Both the position numbers and the translations under genes were made by a program. Positions 61,075 to 64,000 of a stretch of 64,000 bases of DNA are shown here, in pieces. The notes below the pieces were generated by a model. The model searched no databases, was not told the DNA's origin, and saw only the letters and a list, made by a program, of their open reading frames with translations. The DNA comes from Natrinema salifodinae (GTDB taxonomy: Archaea > Halobacteriota > Halobacteria > Halobacteriales > Natrialbaceae): NCBI RefSeq assembly GCF_900110455.1, contig NZ_FOIS01000005.1:124001-188000 (forward strand), read 5' to 3'. How positions within the stretch are numbered: the first letter of the stretch is position 1; the number at the start of each line of letters is the position of its first letter.

Positions 61075-61878
61075 ATGGGCGTAGGATACACGACCATTAT
61101 GTACGATCCAGCGGAGGTACTGTCCGAGGGACTCGGCGATTTCTCGGCGTGTCGGTACGGCGGCGTCGAGATCGGCCTCGGAAAGGTCGAGTACATCGGC
61201 GTCGACTCGCTGCAGGAATCCCTCGAGGAGCACGGGCTCGATATCTACTGTGTCATGGCCGGCTGGCTCAACGACGAGGACGACGTGGACGCGGCGGTCG
61301 ACGGCGCCGGCATCGCCGCCGAACTCGGCGCTCGCTTCCTGGGCATCCTGCCGCCGCCGCGGGGACAGGTCAGCGACGAGACGTTCGACGAGTGGCTCGA
61401 CCGGATCTGCGAGGCCGCCGCCGAGGCCGGCGTTACTCCCGTCCTGCATCACCACGGGGCGGCACACGTCGAGGGTCCCGACGAGATCGAGGAGTGGCTC
61501 GAGCGCGCTCCGGACAACCTCGAGTTGTTGTTCGACACCGCGCACTACTACCCGTACGGCGACGTCGTCGACGGGATTCACCGGTTCGCCGACGACATCG
61601 CGTACGTCCACCTCAAGGACATCGATCCGACGGTGGACTTCCAGGACCACGTCGACACCCTGACGGCCGGCAAGGTCCAGTACGACAGTCTCTTCGTGTT
61701 CCTTACGTCGTTCGTCGACCTCGGGGAGGGCGTCATCGACTTCGAGGCGGTCGACCAGGCGCTCGACGAAATCGGCTACGACGGGGCCATTACGATCGAG
61801 ATCGAGAACGAACGCGACGACCGGCTCGTCCACGCGAAGCGAAACGTCGATCACTGGATCGACGCGACGAACGCGTGA
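61075..61878 (+). CDS. IolE/xylose isomerase-like TIM-barrel protein
   Basis: The 267-residue protein is a sugar isomerase/epimerase-type barrel. It shows FLGILPPPRGQ, the metal-site texts VLHHHGAAHVEG, LELLFDTAHYYPYGD and YVHLKDIDPTVDF, and ends with DFEAVDQALDEIGYDGAITI and the final Glu ligand in IEIEN. Inosose dehydratase IolE and several 3-keto-sugar epimerases share this layout. A TATA box ATTATTTATT at 61041-61050 is 29 bp before the ATG. Among inositol-type genes it could dehydrate or epimerise the keto-inositol product. Confidence 0.8.
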   Translation: MGVGYTTIMYDPAEVLSEGLGDFSACRYGGVEIGLGKVEYIGVDSLQESLEEHGLDIYCVMAGWLNDEDDVDAAVDGAGIAAELGARFLGILPPPRGQVSDETFDEWLDRICEAAAEAGVTPVLHHHGAAHVEGPDEIEEWLERAPDNLELLFDTAHYYPYGDVVDGIHRFADDIAYVHLKDIDPTVDFQDHVDTLTAGKVQYDSLFVFLTSFVDLGEGVIDFEAVDQALDEIGYDGAITIEIENERDDRLVHAKRNVDHWIDATNA

Positions 61879-62014
61879 CGGGGTGACGGCAACTCGAAAC
61901 GCGGGCCGCCGATTCGGGTAGTCACGTCCGCGTATCCCGTCCGCACGTACCCTTTCCCTTCCGTCTTCCCGTCCGCAGCGATTCCGATTTCGACGCTCGA
62001 GCGGCGCTACTCGC

Positions 62015-63124
62015 TCAGCGGGTCGATTCGACGGCGACGTGCGTCCGCTGCTCGTCGCTTCGAGTGACGGCGTCGACGACGCGCTGGACGGCCAGGCCGT
62101 CCGCGAACGTCGGAACGTCGGCGCGCTCGCCGTCGATTGTGCGGAGGAACTCGTAGTTTTCGTGGACGACGGTGTGCTCCCAGCCGATGGCGTGGCCGGC
62201 CGGCCACCATCGGTCGCCGTACGGATCGTCCTCGTCGGTGACGAGAACGCGTTCGTACCCGCGCCGGTCGGCGTCGTAGACCTCGAGTTCGTTGAGTCGC
62301 TCGAGGTCGAACCGGATCGCCCCCTCGGAGCCGATGATCTCCACGGCGTTGGTCGCCTTGTGGCCCGACGCTACGCTCGACCCCTCGAAGACGCCGATCG
62401 CGCCCGAGTCGAACGACGCGGTCGCGAGATAGGCGTCGTCGGTCGTCACCGGTCGCCGCCCGTCGCCGTTCGGATCGGGTCGCTCCTCGACGAACGTGGC
62501 GAGCCGACCGCTGATGTCGACGATGTCGTCGACCAGCCAGCGCGCCAGGTCGATCGTGTGCGAGCCGACGTCGCCGACCTGCCCGTACCCCGCGCGGTCG
62601 GCGTCGTTGCGCCAGGTCCAGGGATGCTCGGGATCGGCCTGCCAGTCCACGAGGTACCGCCCGCGGAAGTGGCGGATCTCGCCGAGTTCGCCCGACTCGA
62701 TCAGTTCCTTCGCCAGGCGGAGCGCCGGAACGTACCGGTAGTTGAACGCGCAGGCGGCGACGGCGTCGCTGTCGCGGGCGGCTTCGACCATCTTCTCCGC
62801 TTCCGCGAGGGAGCCCGCGAGCGGTTTCTCGCAGAGGACGTGGACGTCGTTCTCGAGGGCGGCGATTGTCGGCTCGGCGTGGAGGTCGTTCGGCCCGAGA
62901 TTGTAGAGGACGTCCACTTTGTCGACAAGCGCCTCCCAATCGTTTGTCGTGTGCGTGAACCCGAACCGGTCGGCCGCCGCGGCGACGCGCTCCTCGTCGC
63001 GCCCGCAGAGGACGTGTCGCTCGGTGTCGGGCGCCTCCGAGAAGAACATCGGCAGCCGGGCCAGCGCGTTCGCGTGCGCCTGGCCCATGAACCCGTAGCC
63101 GATGAAGCCGACGCGCAGCGTCAT
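62015..63124 (-). CDS. Gfo/Idh/MocA-family oxidoreductase (inositol dehydrogenase-like)
   Basis: The 369-residue protein has the NAD-binding VGFIGYGFMGQAHANALAR at the N-terminus, the Glu-Lys-Pro motif in VHVLCEKPLAGSLAEAEKMV with the catalytic Lys, and the C-terminal domain with GYGQVGDVGSHTIDLARWLV holding the conserved Asp and His. The family oxidises myo-inositol, glucose and other sugars at one carbon. It converges on the IolE-like gene and is divergent from a second family member. Substrate is not fixed by sequence. Confidence 0.87.
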   Translation of the reverse strand: MTLRVGFIGYGFMGQAHANALARLPMFFSEAPDTERHVLCGRDEERVAAAADRFGFTHTTNDWEALVDKVDVLYNLGPNDLHAEPTIAALENDVHVLCEKPLAGSLAEAEKMVEAARDSDAVAACAFNYRYVPALRLAKELIESGELGEIRHFRGRYLVDWQADPEHPWTWRNDADRAGYGQVGDVGSHTIDLARWLVDDIVDISGRLATFVEERPDPNGDGRRPVTTDDAYLATASFDSGAIGVFEGSSVASGHKATNAVEIIGSEGAIRFDLERLNELEVYDADRRGYERVLVTDEDDPYGDRWWPAGHAIGWEHTVVHENYEFLRTIDGERADVPTFADGLAVQRVVDAVTRSDEQRTHVAVESTR

Positions 63125-63457
63125 CGGCGGTCACCTCCGGTGGCCGATGCGGTAACGGAAGCGGAGACCGGGGTCGTTGTAACGGCGCTCGGTTTCGGAT
63201 CGGGACGGTCGCGGTCGGTCCGCCGGTCGTCTGACTGCGCGCTGGTATCGGTGCCGGTGCCGGTCCCGAGGCTGGGCCTGGCGGGTGGAACGAGACGCAT
63301 ACCTGACGGGTCGGCGGCCTCGTGCAAATAGCTACCGGGAGTCGATCGGGGTACGCCGAACGGCGTCGCGGCGGTCGGAAGCGGGGCGCCGCGCTCGGAT
63401 GCGAGATGTGAAACCGTATCAATTTATTTGTGGGATGCCGCACAACGTACTGCCGAG
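63125..63457. other. Divergent intergenic region between two Gfo/Idh/MocA genes
   Basis: It contains the TATA element AATTTATTTG (63421-63430), about 32 bp before the ATG at 63458. No clear promoter for the minus-strand gene and no further gene is seen. Confidence 0.5.
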
Positions 63458-64000
63458 ATGAAGCTCGGAGTCATCGGTGTTGGCGCCATCGCACAGATCA
63501 TGCACGTGCCGTACCTCGCGGAACTACCCGAGGCAGACATTCACGCGATCGCGGACCCGGGCGAGAACGTAGTCGAAACGTTCGGGGACCGGTACGACGT
63601 TCCTCACCGGTACACGGAGAGCGCAGCCCTGATCGAGGAGCGGGCCGACGAACTCGACGGCGTCGTCGTCACGACGCCGATGCACACCCACGCGGAGGTC
63701 GCGGTCGCCGCCCTCGACGCGGACCTGCACACGTTCGTCGAGAAGCCGGTCGCGGTGACGCCCGAGGACGCCCAGGCCGTCGTCGACGCGGCCGAGGAGA
63801 CCGACGCGGTCTGTATGGTCGGGTACATGAAGCGCTTCGATCCCGGCTTCCGTCGGTTCCAGTCCGAAGTGGCCGATCTCTCCGAGATCGACCTCGTCAC
63901 GAGCGTCGTCATCCCGCCGAACGTCGGCGCCGTGATCGACGAGAACTACGATATCGTCTACGCGGACCTCGACGAGGGATTCATCGCGGAGAGCAACGCG
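63458..64000 (+). CDS. Gfo/Idh/MocA-family oxidoreductase, N-terminal half (cut by right edge)
   Basis: The 181 visible residues start with the dinucleotide-binding MKLGVIGVGAIAQIMHVPYL, continue with VVVTTPMHTHAEVAVAALDA and the catalytic Lys in HTFVEKPVAVTPEDAQAVVD, and then MVGYMKRFDPGFRRFQSEV. The gene runs off the right edge. It is a different subgroup from its divergent neighbour, so the two may act on different positions or substrates of the same pathway. Confidence 0.87.
   Translation, partial: MKLGVIGVGAIAQIMHVPYLAELPEADIHAIADPGENVVETFGDRYDVPHRYTESAALIEERADELDGVVVTTPMHTHAEVAVAALDADLHTFVEKPVAVTPEDAQAVVDAAEETDAVCMVGYMKRFDPGFRRFQSEVADLSEIDLVTSVVIPPNVGAVIDENYDIVYADLDEGFIAESNA

Noticed and set aside
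1-64000. tRNA, rRNA or replication origin with initiator gene
   Set aside because: No tRNA arm pattern, no rRNA sequence and no Orc/Cdc6 or Rep frame was recognised; the iterons alone do not prove an origin.

Overview
The window reads as DNA of a haloarchaeon, probably of the Natrialbales type. It is GC-rich, the proteins are strongly acidic, many genes have an archaeal TATA box 25-33 bp upstream of the start codon (leaderless transcripts), and several proteins are of haloarchaeal type (the roughly 434-residue malate synthase and the Haloferax-type medium-chain glucose dehydrogenase). A ParA ATPase with a small acidic partner, arrays of a 13-bp iteron and IS6 remnants suggest a secondary replicon such as a megaplasmid, but no replication initiator gene is visible. 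No rRNA, tRNA or CRISPR was seen.

Layout. 1-2.8 kb: a cut IclR regulator, then a parA/partner operon with 13-bp iterons upstream. 2.9-5.4 kb: KDG kinase and a D-galactonate dehydratase. 5.9-6.7 kb: an IS6-family element with intact ends and a dead transposase. 6.9-11.2 kb: malate synthase, divergent from lutC and a fused lutB-lutA gene for lactate oxidation. 11.3-27.7 kb: two IclR regulators, two MFS carriers, two class III CoA-transferases, a TPP enzyme, a crotonase, a tripartite tricarboxylate (TctCBA) importer, a cupin and a BASS-type carrier; this looks like uptake and CoA-dependent breakdown of organic acids. 28.2-41.3 kb: two paralogous FAD/Fe-S 2-hydroxyacid dehydrogenases, a tartrate/D-malate dehydrogenase, a D-2-hydroxyacid dehydrogenase, a lactate permease and an FAH-family hydrolase. 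These, with LutCBA and malate synthase, would feed lactate, glycolate and malate-like acids into central metabolism.

41.5-47.4 kb is a lower-GC island: an acyl-CoA ligase, an IclR regulator, a ferritin-like diiron protein and a small unknown protein. It lies between two directly oriented IS6 remnants, with iteron arrays just outside them. This cassette is the best candidate for an undescribed activity.

48-64 kb is a sugar, sugar-acid and polyol module: sugar porter, IclR, glucose-type dehydrogenase, methylmalonate-semialdehyde dehydrogenase, HpcH/HpaI aldolase, xylonate-dehydratase-like enzyme, F420-type dehydrogenase, TPP enzyme, a Zn dehydrogenase resembling Thermotoga scyllo-inosose 3-dehydrogenase, an IolE-like TIM barrel and two Gfo/Idh/MocA dehydrogenases. 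Together they suggest an inositol-like catabolic route. Most of these genes appear to have their own TATA promoters.

The main cross-cutting observation is the 13-bp iteron (consensus GTTAGnCTAACYR, an 11-bp palindrome plus 2 bp). It occurs in tandem, in phase, at four places, and every IS6 copy in the window sits beside one of these arrays.
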